Shown here piece after piece: positions 1 through 9,231 of a stretch of 64,000 bases of DNA. The first letter of the stretch is position 1; every line of letters begins with the position of its first letter. The notes beneath the pieces are model-generated. The model was given only the letters and a program-made list of their open reading frames with translations. It was not told the DNA's origin and ran no database searches. Position numbers and translations under genes: made by a program. Origin of the DNA: Siphonodentalium dalli (taxonomy: Eukaryota > Mollusca > Scaphopoda > Gadilida > Siphonodentaliidae); contig CP136067.1 of the NCBI GenBank assembly GCA_032622095.1, forward strand, positions 45,613,549 to 45,677,548, in the 5' to 3' direction.

Positions 1-253
1 TGTCTTATGAAAAGCTGGCTACAAATGTGATCGCACCGAAAAGCTAGCTACAATTGTGACAGATTTCAAAAGATGGCTACGAATACGATCGATGACAATG
101 ACCCCATCAGCCATAGTGTTGGACTTCTTAATCTCAATTTTCAACCTGTTTCTGTGAGCCAGGTTTATGACAATTTAACGATTAAATTGGATTCGATTTG
201 TCTAACATTCCCACTCCTGCGACACTTGATCCGGAACTGAAGTAAGATCAGTT
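1..253. repeat. Dispersed repeat fragment, copy 1
   Basis: The first 120 bases contain a short module (gctagctacaattgtga, then a bases-apart 'ggctac.aat.cgatc' and 'gacaatgaccccatcag') that recurs at about 2160-2310 with the same order of blocks. No coding potential is visible. I do not recognise the family. Confidence 0.5.
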
Positions 254-299
254 TATGTCACATGCGCGAACATATAATCCAAATTTTATTCCACTATGG

Positions 300-803
300 C
301 CGGGGGGGGGGGGTCTGAATTTTGTTCAGGCATGTATTCTGATTTTTTTCTTTGAACCCTCGTTGGGACCCACCCAGCCCTGCGTCCAAATATTTTTCCG
401 TTTCGGCAGATTTTTCCCGACCATTTTTGGACACCCACCCCCTTTTAACACTAAAACAGATTTGCGGGGGTGGGAATTCACCGTAAACAGCTGTATATGA
501 ATTTCTGTGAATACTATTTGTCATGGATGTTAACATTGACATGTAAATAGGAACGAGTCATTCGGCCAAAAAAAAACAAGGCTGCCAGCGGCCATCTTGG
601 ATTTCAAAATTCATTCCATTAGCATGGGCTACAGGCTATACTGTTTGTCTGATCATCATGAAATTTTCAATTATGTTAATATTGACATTCTAAGGTGTGT
701 TACGCCAAACTCATTGAAAAACAGTCAAAAAGACTTGCAGGAAAAAATTGTTTGTTGGTCCCATCGACCACCCACCCACCCGGCATACGTGCCCATACCC
801 CCC
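300..803 (+). repeat. G-tract interspersed repeat, copy 1
   Basis: A poly-G run is followed by CA-rich blocks (cccacccacc, ttttaacactaaaaca), a stretch around 'gtaaacagctgtatatgaa', the phrase 'gctgccagcggccatcttgg' and a final 'gaccacccacccaccc'. The same order of blocks recurs at 17,220-17,743 at roughly 80-85% identity by eye. Short reading frames on both strands here are by-products of the low-complexity sequence. No terminal inverted repeats were seen. Confidence 0.75.
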
Positions 804-954
804 CCCCTGCTGTGGCCAATATAACTAAATTTATCCGGAAGTGAACAATGGACGGACGGAATGACCAAAAACATAATACTGTGAACGGCTTTGATTTCGT
901 CGACATCTATTTTCGTGGTTTGTCATCAAAAGGCTTTTTCGTCGGAACATGAAT

Positions 955-1042
955 TCGTGGATCAGATATCATATATTTATGCACATCAACGGGTCCTATA
1001 CAAGATATCATATTTATGCACATCAACGGGTCCTATACAATA
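955..1042. repeat. Two-copy tandem duplication (about 42 bp unit)
   Basis: The segment 'agatatcatat..ttatgcacatcaacgggtcctatacaa' occurs twice in tandem with only small length differences. It has no visible function. Confidence 0.85.
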
Positions 1043-1384
1043 ACAGCTTCGTGTCATATTTGAGTGCTGAAACATCACACCACGCAATCATTACCCTAAT
1101 AGCTACCAGCTTCATTTCAAACGTTGACCGGGTAGTTATTTATCGTTTATGTAGTCTGCACGTGGTGAACCCATTAGCCTTTATTAAGAGAGCAATATAC
1201 TGAGCATTGTTTATACAAACTATTATAGAAGGGATCAGATGATCAACATATCATTTTTGTATTCGGGTATAGTGAATGATATTTTATTTTAAAAGATTAT
1301 GTTTCATCTCGTATCCTGTGGTTTTTCCCCATACATTTTACGACATGTCGAAAATTGACTTAATGCCCGATCTCCATCTAGCAT

Positions 1385-1502
1385 ATTAGTATTTTCTCAT
1401 TCAACTCAAGTATCAATTATTTCGTTGGATGTTGATTTCGCGGTTGACCAAAACCACGAAATCAACGAACAGACCCCCACGAATTAAAAGGATTTTACAG
1501 TA
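1385..1502. repeat. Molluscan 'cacgaatta' dispersed repeat end
   Basis: The stretch holds a partly palindromic block around 'ttgatttcgcggttg' / 'ccacgaaatcaacgaa' followed by 'cccccacgaattaaaaggat' and 'tttacagta'. From memory this wording is widespread in mollusc genomic sequence, and it is one of the reasons for the taxonomic guess. It is assigned by recall, not by search. Confidence 0.45.
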
Positions 1503-2159
1503 TGCAGTTTTAGAAACGGTCGGAAAGTTGTATTAAGTTCAGATGAGTGAAAAATTGCTTATTTGTAAACGTTGACGTTTGTACTGGGTCAATCTCCTGG
1601 TGAAATGAACGTCATTGGAATATTTTTTGGAAGACTAACAGTTAAAACACAACAGCTTCGAGCGAGCGGATTATTAGTGGGATATTTGACATCGAAACTC
1701 GACACACCCGGTGAAAATGTGTACTTCAAACCCGAGATGTGTGTGGGAGCAGCCACCACAAGTTAACGAGGTAACCTGGTAACAGAGAGGTAACTCTATA
1801 TCGAAGTAAACTGACTGATCATAACATTCATGGTGGCTATTTCTCACAAATCTAGGCACCTGTGATTTGATTATGCTTATTGATTGCGGGAGTTTAGTGA
1901 AATCTTAATACAAGGCAAATTGATTATATGCTCCAAAAAAGAATGAAAATACAGCACGAAATAGCAAATGTTTTTATCAAATATTAACAAGGGTTGTGCA
2001 TCAAAGCTGGCTCTGGTCGAGTTTTTTGCCCCTACGATATGTACATGTATTATATAGTGATTCCCCGCAAATAATGCCGAGTAACTAAACACGCGCTCTC
2101 CTGTTCCATACCGTACACTTTGCTTTTGTTTGTTTTGGACACAAACACCGTGTTCAATG
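1503..2159. other. Unannotated AT-rich sequence
   Basis: Only short reading frames without codon bias or recognisable motifs are present. Nothing can be supported here. Confidence 0.5.
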
Positions 2160-2310
2160 TTGTATTTTGTTCTATCAATGCCTTGTGACAATGATCCCAC
2201 CAGCTTCATTATGCCCACGTACATAAATGAAAAGCTAGCTACAATTGTGACCGATTTGAAAGTCTGGCTATAAATGTGATCGATGACTTGTGACAATGAC
2301 CCCACCAGCA
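2160..2310. repeat. Dispersed repeat fragment, copy 2
   Basis: This is the second copy of the module at 1-120. It carries 'gaaaagctagctacaattgt', 'ctggctataaatgtgatcga' and 'gacaatgaccccaccag' in the same order. The phrase 'ccttgtgacaatgatcccac' just before it suggests an additional partial tandem copy. Confidence 0.55.
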
Positions 2311-2329
2311 GCAAGTGCAACGACAAGGG

Positions 2330-2960
2330 TGGCATATGCCCCAACGCTCAGTTTAGAGAGTGGGCAATGGATGGAATTTTTGTTTGTTTATTTTCTAAAT
2401 CCAAGAAGGGGGTATCCTTTCCCTCAAACTGTACTATCAATACACCAAACACAACCAGATCCGATTATCCATGCCCAATGTACAAGATGAAATGTGCCTA
2501 CTGATAAAACATTAAGAAATTCCATGTCAAACAAGGGATGTAACTCTGGTAAAAATGAATGGACAGCACCTGTAGTAAGTCGGTATCCTTCCCCCGAGCT
2601 GTGCAATCAACATACCAAAGCAAAACTGAATCAGAAGATCCTTGCCAAAGCTGAAATTCTCTTTCGGACAAGCTGAAATGTGCATACAGAGAAAGAATTA
2701 AGTAATTCCCAAGTCAAACAAGGGTAACAATTAATGTACGAAACGCGTAGTATGTGGATATCCTTTTCCTCAGCATGTTCTATCACCATACCAAAAGACA
2801 ACAAAATCCAATAATAAAGACACCCACAGCATTTTTGTTATGGACGCGTTTTACACTACGTCCAGTAAAGGTCTATAACTCTGTAAAAAAAAGTGCGGAC
2901 AAAACCTGCACTATATGGAGATCCTTTCTGGAATCGGGGAGTTAAATATGTTCCAGAGTC
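2330..2960. repeat. Degenerate tandem array, about 190-bp unit, ~3 copies
   Basis: Three diverged units share 'ggtatcctttccc(c/t)', '(c)tatcaa(c)ataccaaa', 'aaatgtgc(c)tac', 'aagtcaaacaaggg' and 'taactctg.taaaaatga'. The last phrase also occurs in the arrays at 8,430-8,650 and 15,425-16,045, so the three loci belong to one superfamily of molluscan repeats. Reading frames inside (for example 2290-2504) are not conserved between units, which argues against coding. Confidence 0.6.
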
Positions 2961-3492
2961 ACTATCGAATACACCGTTGAATGCTAAAGGGGAAGGATAA
3001 CTGAAGAATGACCTTAACCTGATACATGTGACACGTTATTAAAGGATGAAATCTTGTTTATTTGATTTGTACATCATATCTAAATAATTTAAACTGGTGA
3101 ATTAATTGAGAAATGGATTTTTGTGAGTGTGAAATTTAATTAACTAGTTGTGGTATTTCTTGGTTTTTCCAGGTAAAATTTTGCTGCGGGATAACCCTGT
3201 CTTACACCTGGGGAATTATTTCGAAAAGTAAACACACGACCTATGGTTTTTCTTGCATTTTCAGGATGATCTGGTGTAAGTCTAACTGGGTAAACATCAC
3301 TGGAGTGGCTCGGAGGCTTAGATTCTGTGAATTTGGCTGAAACGTTAACACTGTCGTCTATGAGAAACCATTTAGTTCAGTGATTCATATAGGAAAAACC
3401 GCCGAAATTTTAAAATTCACGTGTCTCCATGGTAAGTTGTTAGTTTCATATTTTATGATTTACAAGTAATAATGGCTTCATTTTGGCAAGAT
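2961..3492. other. Unannotated sequence
   Basis: AT-rich sequence with no supported gene, RNA or repeat boundary. Confidence 0.5.
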
Positions 3493-3838
3493 TTAACCCT
3501 TTACCCAACAGAAGGGCCCTGTGCCAATGCATTCTCTTATATATGCGAGTCGACCATAGGTCGCCTCGCATATATAAGAGAATGCATTGGCTTAACACAT
3601 TAATAATTATAAAATTGTTAAAGAATGTAAGAAAAAATGGTAAAAAAAGATTTTTTTTAGGCCAATGCATTCTCTTATATATGCGAGCGGGCATAACTGT
3701 AACTATCACAATGTGGTCAAGGAGCCGGTTCCAATGATATCCATATTTGTATGGTTCTATTGAGACAGACCGAAGATATTTTAGGCTGTTGAAGCTTTAT
3801 TTGGCCGGTTTTGGCCGGTTTGTTGGGTAAAGGGTTAA
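3493..3838. mobile_element. TTAA-flanked (piggyBac-type) MITE, copy 1
   Basis: The element is bounded by TTAA at 3493-3496 and 3835-3838 and has 14-bp perfect inverted ends, CCCTTTACCCAACA and its reverse complement. TTAA target duplication with CCCTTT-like ends is the piggyBac signature. It has no coding capacity. It carries one palindrome (arms 'gccaatgcattctcttatat' and complement) and a truncated second palindrome: compared with the copy at 25,693-26,092 about 50 bp are missing near 3688. Its right end lies 8 bp upstream of the ATG of the endonuclease-like gene at 3847. Confidence 0.88.
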
Positions 3839-3846
3839 GGAAGAAA

Positions 3847-4192
3847 ATGTTAGATTCATCGCAAAATAGTTCGGAGAGTGAGTGTATTGTGTGGACAAAG
3901 GGAAAATCTGGGGGATATGGCCGTGTTCGTGTATCTTGGGATGCTTTTGGATCCATCATTGCCAGGATCAGATGCTTATTTAGCACACCGAATTGCCTTT
4001 CTCATTTCAAAAGAGTGGACAATTAGTAATGCTGAATTTATAGGTAAAGTGAGCCATCTGTGTCACAATTCATTATGCATCAATGTCAACCATTTAACGC
4101 TGGAGACGGGGAGCGACAATATGAAGCGCAACGCTTGCAAGAGATTTAAGAAATGTTTTGGCCACCACGCCGAACCGCCATGCTTGATCTAG
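3847..4192 (+). pseudogene. I-PpoI-like His-Me finger homing endonuclease remnant
   Basis: The reading frame starting at ATG 3847 encodes an N-terminal block with 'CIVWTKGKSGGYGRVRV', typical of the Gly-Tyr-Gly-Arg segment before the catalytic fold. After one frameshift near 3960-3985 the next frame continues with 'AHRIAFLI' and then 'VSHLCHNSLCINVNHLTLET' followed by further Cys/His residues ('KRFKKCFGHH..PPC'). The C-x4-C-x4-H pattern and trailing Cys/His set match the zinc-binding loop of homing endonucleases of the I-PpoI family (Pfam zf-His_Me_endon); the family cleaves DNA with a beta-beta-alpha metal finger. About 115 codons are preserved, ending in a stop after 'PPCLI'. The frameshift makes it a probable pseudogene. 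What it belonged to (a transposon, a group I intron relic, or a domesticated gene) cannot be told from this copy. Confidence 0.72.
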
Positions 4193-4222
4193 ATATGATA
4201 AAAGTAAGATTATGTTACTCAC

Positions 4223-4939
4223 GTTGTTGTTTTTCCGTAAACTGTATGTGTGGTCCTCATGACGACGTTGAATTTTTCGTTTATTTTTAACGGGAGCATT
4301 TTTTATTTCGGTTGGTGTTTTCAACGGTGATGTTTCTTTCTTATAAGTGTCATCTTTATTATTCTGAATGTCCTTATAACTTTTGAAGAGTTGGAAGCGA
4401 CGTTTATTTCTCCTAGCTTTGAAGTCAGATGTTTCTTGTCTCAATTTGTTCTGCAATTGATTCAGCTGTTTTGCAGAATGAGATCCGGGTGATATAGGAC
4501 ACAGACACTTTTGGCACAGTTTGACTATCGATTCGCATGGACCGTTATTAACTGAATGATCCTCGCTGTGTACTCTCCCTGTATAATTCCTAGAAAATGT
4601 TGTAGATCTTGGAACAGACCTCCTGATACTTCTGTTTACAGCTTCAGATTTTTGGGTTGTCGTCCCAAACTTTGTTTACAGCAGTGCATCGCCAGTTCAC
4701 ATACTCACGGAGTCTGTCTTCGGATATTTTGGAGCTATTTATTTTTGAAATCGCTGTGTAGGTATCTGCTTTTTATACGCCAAGTCCCTTTTGAATTGCA
4801 GGCAAACGAATATTGTCCACACAGATTGTCTTCCCTGGTAACAGTCCACTATACTGTCAATAATGTATGTCAACGCACACAATAACTTTGTAGTGTCCAC
4901 TCCAAATTGTTTGTGCACCTTCTTGAGGTAATAATTCAT
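4223..4939 (-). pseudogene. Possible multi-exon minus-strand gene, unrecognised
   Basis: Two coding-like pieces run on the minus strand. The first (4939 to about 4739) starts with 'MNYYLKKVHKQFGVDTTK' and ends in a stop; about 40 bp beyond, a good donor (gtgagtatg) lies near 4706. The second piece (about 4668 to 4223) stays open through 'ESIVKLCQKCLCPISPG' and a Lys/Arg-rich stretch ('KARRNKRRFQLFKSY', 'NKRKIQRR'), and ends at another strong donor (aac|gtgagt, near 4223). The composition is basic and Lys-rich with one Cys cluster. No family is recognised. It converges with the endonuclease-like gene at 3847-4192, 30 bp away. A frame change near 4737 suggests either a splice or decay. Confidence 0.35.
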
Positions 4940-5636
4940 TACAAATTCAATGCAATACTTTCAAATGCTGCACTTGTCATATAGTGCCATGTGTATCGTG
5001 ATAGAAGATATCAAGTTCTGAAGATGGGCACAATAGTTAAATGTTTACATGTATATTATGTCATCTAGCTAACTAATAACTGCATTTTAAAAATGAATTA
5101 TACTTTTGTTAAACAAATTCAACAACAATTATTATTTTTCATCAACGATATCGGTTATTTTGCATTGTCTGTAATTAAATTATGATATCCTGTTCCTCAT
5201 TAAAACGTACTCCATCCATAATTTAATCTCTTCATAATCATAATACTCATATACGGAGAGTCTGACGACAAACACCGTTTGGAGGAAAAAGAGTGATTAC
5301 CACTCAAAAATAATCCTATTTTTAACACAAAAACTGATGTTGACGATATGTCTTGATTTTACACCGATGAAGCAGTGCCTATGCTCTGAATTTGATTATT
5401 GTTTAGAATTTTAAATATACGTGCGATTGGCAGTACATGTACTTACGTAAAAAAAAAAACCTGTTGTATACACTTCACGGTCAAATTCCAGTGCAAATAG
5501 CCAATTTAATGGGACATATATGAGGACAAATAATACACCCACAACTTGTTGAAACATATGTTCCAGCCAGATTCGCGAACTCTACAATTGCCACAAAAGG
5601 TTTATATCACTCGAAATTATTAAGGCCAGTACGGAG
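4940..5636. other. Unannotated AT-rich sequence
   Basis: No feature can be supported in this stretch. Confidence 0.5.
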
Positions 5637-6225
5637 AATGTGATGTGTGCTACGGATACGGTGTAATTTATATTTGAATTGCTTTATTCTCTGATCCAAT
5701 TAAATAACATGAATGGATATTGAGAAAACGAAATTATATACATAAGATGGACAGAATAACGAAAAGTATTTATATACAAAATATACAGTGACCTCCCAGA
5801 CGTCTTCATCGTCACCTCTATCTTCATCTTCATCAACATCATTATCATCGTCGTCGTTGTCGACTTCGTTGTTGTTGTCATCATCGTCATCACCATCGTC
5901 GTCATTATCATTGGAACATCATCATCATCGACATAATCATCATTAGCGTTCCATCATCATCGTCATCATCATAAGCTTCATCATCATCGTCGTCGTCGCC
6001 CTACTTGTTAACACTTATCATATGGTCGCCATCATAATCGCTTCATCGTCATCATCATCATCATCATTACCGCCATTCACAACAACAACAACAACTAAAA
6101 CAACAACAACCACAACTATGTACTTTAATCACTGGCAACCAACTTAAGGTTAATCAGTCGGATAAAAGAGTGATGTGATGTGATGTGTGCTACGGATAGA
6201 CCGGTGTAATTTATATTTCAAACGC
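5637..6225. repeat. Microsatellite block (CATC/CGTC, AAC) between direct repeats
   Basis: A compound trinucleotide tract (cat/cgt with aac runs) occupies about 5795-6115. It is bracketed by a direct repeat of 'tgatgtgtgctacggata', 'cggtgtaatttatattt' at about 5641-5678 and 6177-6219, so the block arose inside a duplicated segment or between its copies. The 'MIMTTMVMTMM' reading frame on the minus strand is the repeat itself. Confidence 0.85.
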
Positions 6226-7385
6226 AAGAAACAAGTCTCTTTCGGGGAAAATAATCAATAAAACTTCCTAAAATTAAATAATAATCCAGTTGATGTGTGA
6301 GTAATATTGATTAAAATGTACAAGTTAATGATAGGCATTTACGACAAAATGAACCTATATGAGAACTGGAGTTATCAAGTGTCTATTGATTAGCACCAAC
6401 GTCCAGCACACATATTTTGGCATCCACCGAGTCAGCTGGTATCCCCACAATTGTATCGTATCGTCATGTAAACTTGTCGCTACGACGAAAATGTTACACC
6501 AGGGACGTTTGTCACAAAATACGATAAGGTTGTCGCAATTTTGCAAAGATGTATTCTCGAATAGGTTGATAACGCTAGTAATGTGATAGGTAATGAGGTT
6601 TTAACAATATACTTGGTGAAAACATTTTTTTTCTGTAAATTGTGCAACGTGGTCCGGCACTTTCTTTCTGAATAAATATTATGCATGCCATAACACAATA
6701 CAATAACATCTAACTAGACATTTCATGATCACGTGTATCTATTAATAATTGTTAGTTGGTAATTATACAAATACATCGTATCGTATCACGAATTATCATT
6801 AATTGTACAGTAGACATATAACAAAGAAATTACATTAGAAAATTGGTTTGGCAGAAAGAATGACGCTTAAATGTCAGCCGTTGGGGTGTCCACATTGAAT
6901 GTGCAACTGCACACCCCCTCGAACCATACCGAATGTCCAAGTCTGTGAAATTCCATTTACACCCTGTCGCACTTGGGTTGGAAAATTCCAACTGGTATCT
7001 GAAGTTACCAAACCTTTTCCAAACTGATATACCTATGGTTGGAAATTTCCAACTGATAACCGAAAGACGGCGACATTTTCTACTTATAACATAAATAAAC
7101 GAATTTCATTCCAAATATACTGGCCGGTTTATCAATCTATATATCATGTGAAATTAAACACAACTGTGGTTTAATATTCCCAGGTAATATTGTTCTATGC
7201 ATGAAATTGCAAACTGTTGAAAACAGCCAACTTTGGGTGGGGAGACACATCCAATCCCATCCCCTGCCGACACGCCGGTGTGTAGTCTACATCGAATACT
7301 AGACGACTGCGCACACTGCCGCCGTTTGTGCTTTGTACTCCAGATAAATCCATTTCTGGAGATGCATATTTTTCATATCTGCAGA
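6226..7385. other. Unannotated sequence with small palindromic repeats
   Basis: Around 6980-7055 the phrases 'gttggaaaattccaac' and 'gttggaaatttccaac' are near-perfect 15-16-bp palindromes spaced by about 60 bp. Otherwise no gene or element boundary is visible. Confidence 0.5.
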
Positions 7386-7389
7386 CATA

Positions 7390-7830
7390 TGGAGCTCCGT
7401 GGTCCAGTGGTTAGCGCGTTGGACTTGTCTTCGCTGTCAACACAGCGAGGCGAGTTCGCGGCTGGCTGGTGGTCTGTTATGAGTTTCCACACAGCAGTGG
7501 CTTGGCCGACTTGAGCGATGTGCAATTGTTGGATTGTACACTGTTTGAATCTCGCGCCAAGTTGTGACCCTTGAGCAAGGTCGCTCGTACTGTGTCTGCT
7601 TTGCACCACCCATGCATTACAAGGGTACCTGATAATGAGCAGTGAAAGATCTTGTCAGTATGCTAGCCATATGGTATCCTCGCATACTCCCGGCTGTACC
7701 TCCCCCTGTCCCCGGGGAGCAGTAGATGGTTACTGAATGTTCAGGCTCCTCGGGGTAATAATTGTAAAACTTTGAGCGCTTTGGGCCTCATGGGAAAGGC
7801 GCTTTACAAATGCTATACATTATTATTACT
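7390..7830 (+). mobile_element. tRNA-derived SINE
   Basis: The 5' end has a tRNA-like head: 'ggtccagtggttagcgcg' is a clear pol III A box context, followed about 45 bp later by a degenerate B-box-like 'gcgagttcgcggc'. The 3' part ends in 'gggcctcatgggaaaggcg', 'ctttacaaatg' and an (att)n tail. Tails of the type 'aaggcgctttacaaatg..(att)n' are widespread in marine-invertebrate SINEs and probably match a partner LINE 3' end. It is transcribed by RNA polymerase III if active and encodes no protein. Confidence 0.75.
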
Positions 7831-8164
7831 CTTTATAAACGCGATATATTGAAGTTATGAATATGAATACCACTTTTTGGTGATATTTGACAGCTTGGAA
7901 CATTTTATAAGACAAGCAATATAATTTGTGTAATATAAGCTACCTGGCAATATTCATCAGCATCGCAGAAGCAGTGTCGACTACATTTTGCTGATTTCTA
8001 CTCTTGTATAATTATTTATATGTATGCATAGCATGTAGTCAGCACCAGCCATGTCTGACATAATCACAAACTATTGGAATGCACAATTGGGACTATGTGT
8101 GTAAGTTTTTTATATTTCCACCTATTAATCCATCCATGACTGGAGCTTCCTGAAATTTTGCGAA
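7831..8164. other. Unannotated sequence
   Basis: No supported feature. Confidence 0.5.
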
Positions 8165-8385
8165 AACCCAGTGCTAATGCATTATCTTATATGTGCGAGT
8201 CTCCCATCGGGATCCTCGCATATGTAAGAGAATACATTGGCCTAACAATATTTACCTTGACCTTATAAGCCAGTGCATTCTCTTATATATGTGAGGCTCT
8301 CGCATGTATGAGAATGTACTGGCACATGATATTTAATGCTGCAACATCGCAGCCCCCGGCATGAAATGGTTAAAGGCACATACTA
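8165..8385. repeat. Diverged double-hairpin module
   Basis: Two successive palindromes, each with arms like 'aatgcattctcttatat' and its complement around a short loop, resemble the two hairpins inside the TTAA MITEs at 3,493 and 25,693. The TTAA/CCCTTT ends of those MITEs are not present, so this locus shows the hairpin module outside that MITE context. Confidence 0.7.
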
Positions 8386-8429
8386 GTAAGGCCTTCACAG
8401 TTTATATGTGAAAAATATAAACAATTTTA

Positions 8430-8650
8430 TTTTAAGTTAATGCTTATGCAGTCATATGCAGGCTCAACTTGAATGCTAATTTCAACAAAAAAGGGACATA
8501 ACTCTGGTGAAAATAGTTGAGCAGAACCCGAATTTGACCTGCATTTGACTGGTGTGCCTTTCTTAAAGCTTGATGAGAAGATATACGATTGCCAGTATGG
8601 CAAAGACCGACATCTGGCCATGAAGAGGAAACAAAATGAAGAGAGAAAAC
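8430..8650. repeat. Molluscan 'gggacataactctgg' repeat unit
   Basis: A single unit contains 'gggacataactctggtgaaa', 'gagcagaacccgaatttgac' and downstream tail-like wording. It is related to the tandem arrays at 2,330-2,960 and 15,425-16,045. Confidence 0.55.
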
Positions 8651-9231
8651 TTTAGAAAATTATTAAATCGTTCGTGGAAATTGGCGTTCTTTGTGAACAG
8701 TTTTCTTCATTTAACCATATAATAGATCAGATCAGGCTTGGTTAAAGCCACAAAATACAAATAATATTTGTAGCTTTTTAATTTTTCCCGGTATCGAAAT
8801 AGGTCGATAAATATCTTAACTACCTTTCTACGAGCATTCAGTAAACCAAAAAAAGACGCATTGAAAATACAACTATGAACAAGGTGTTTGGGTCCCAAAC
8901 AAAAAACAGCCATTTGCACGACATGGAACAGAAAAGAGCGTTCCGTGTTATTCTATTCCTCACATGGTAGCAATAAAGAACGTTTGTCTGACTTCGGGCG
9001 AAAAATTGAAAACGGCTGTGTTTTTCAAAGCATATGAAGCCGGCATATCCATATTTCGTGTATTTATCGACCTATCTTATCCGTCCCTTCCAAATTACGC
9101 AGACAAAATTTGGAGGTTCGAATGAGCCATGTCGGTTTAATTAAGTTTATTAAGATTTTCAGAATTAAATGATAATCGTGGTGATTTTTCATTATTAATT
9201 GTTCTTAAGTTATGTTTCTGAAGTTACTTAA
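8651..9231. other. Unannotated sequence
   Basis: No supported feature. The minus-strand frame 8919-8707 shows no family resemblance. Confidence 0.5.

Noticed and set aside
294-542. Short frames on both strands over the poly-G repeat
   Set aside because: They are driven by homopolymers, and the second copy at 17,220 does not keep them.
5684-5911. Met/Thr-rich minus-strand frame
   Set aside because: It is a translated (cat/cgt)n microsatellite.
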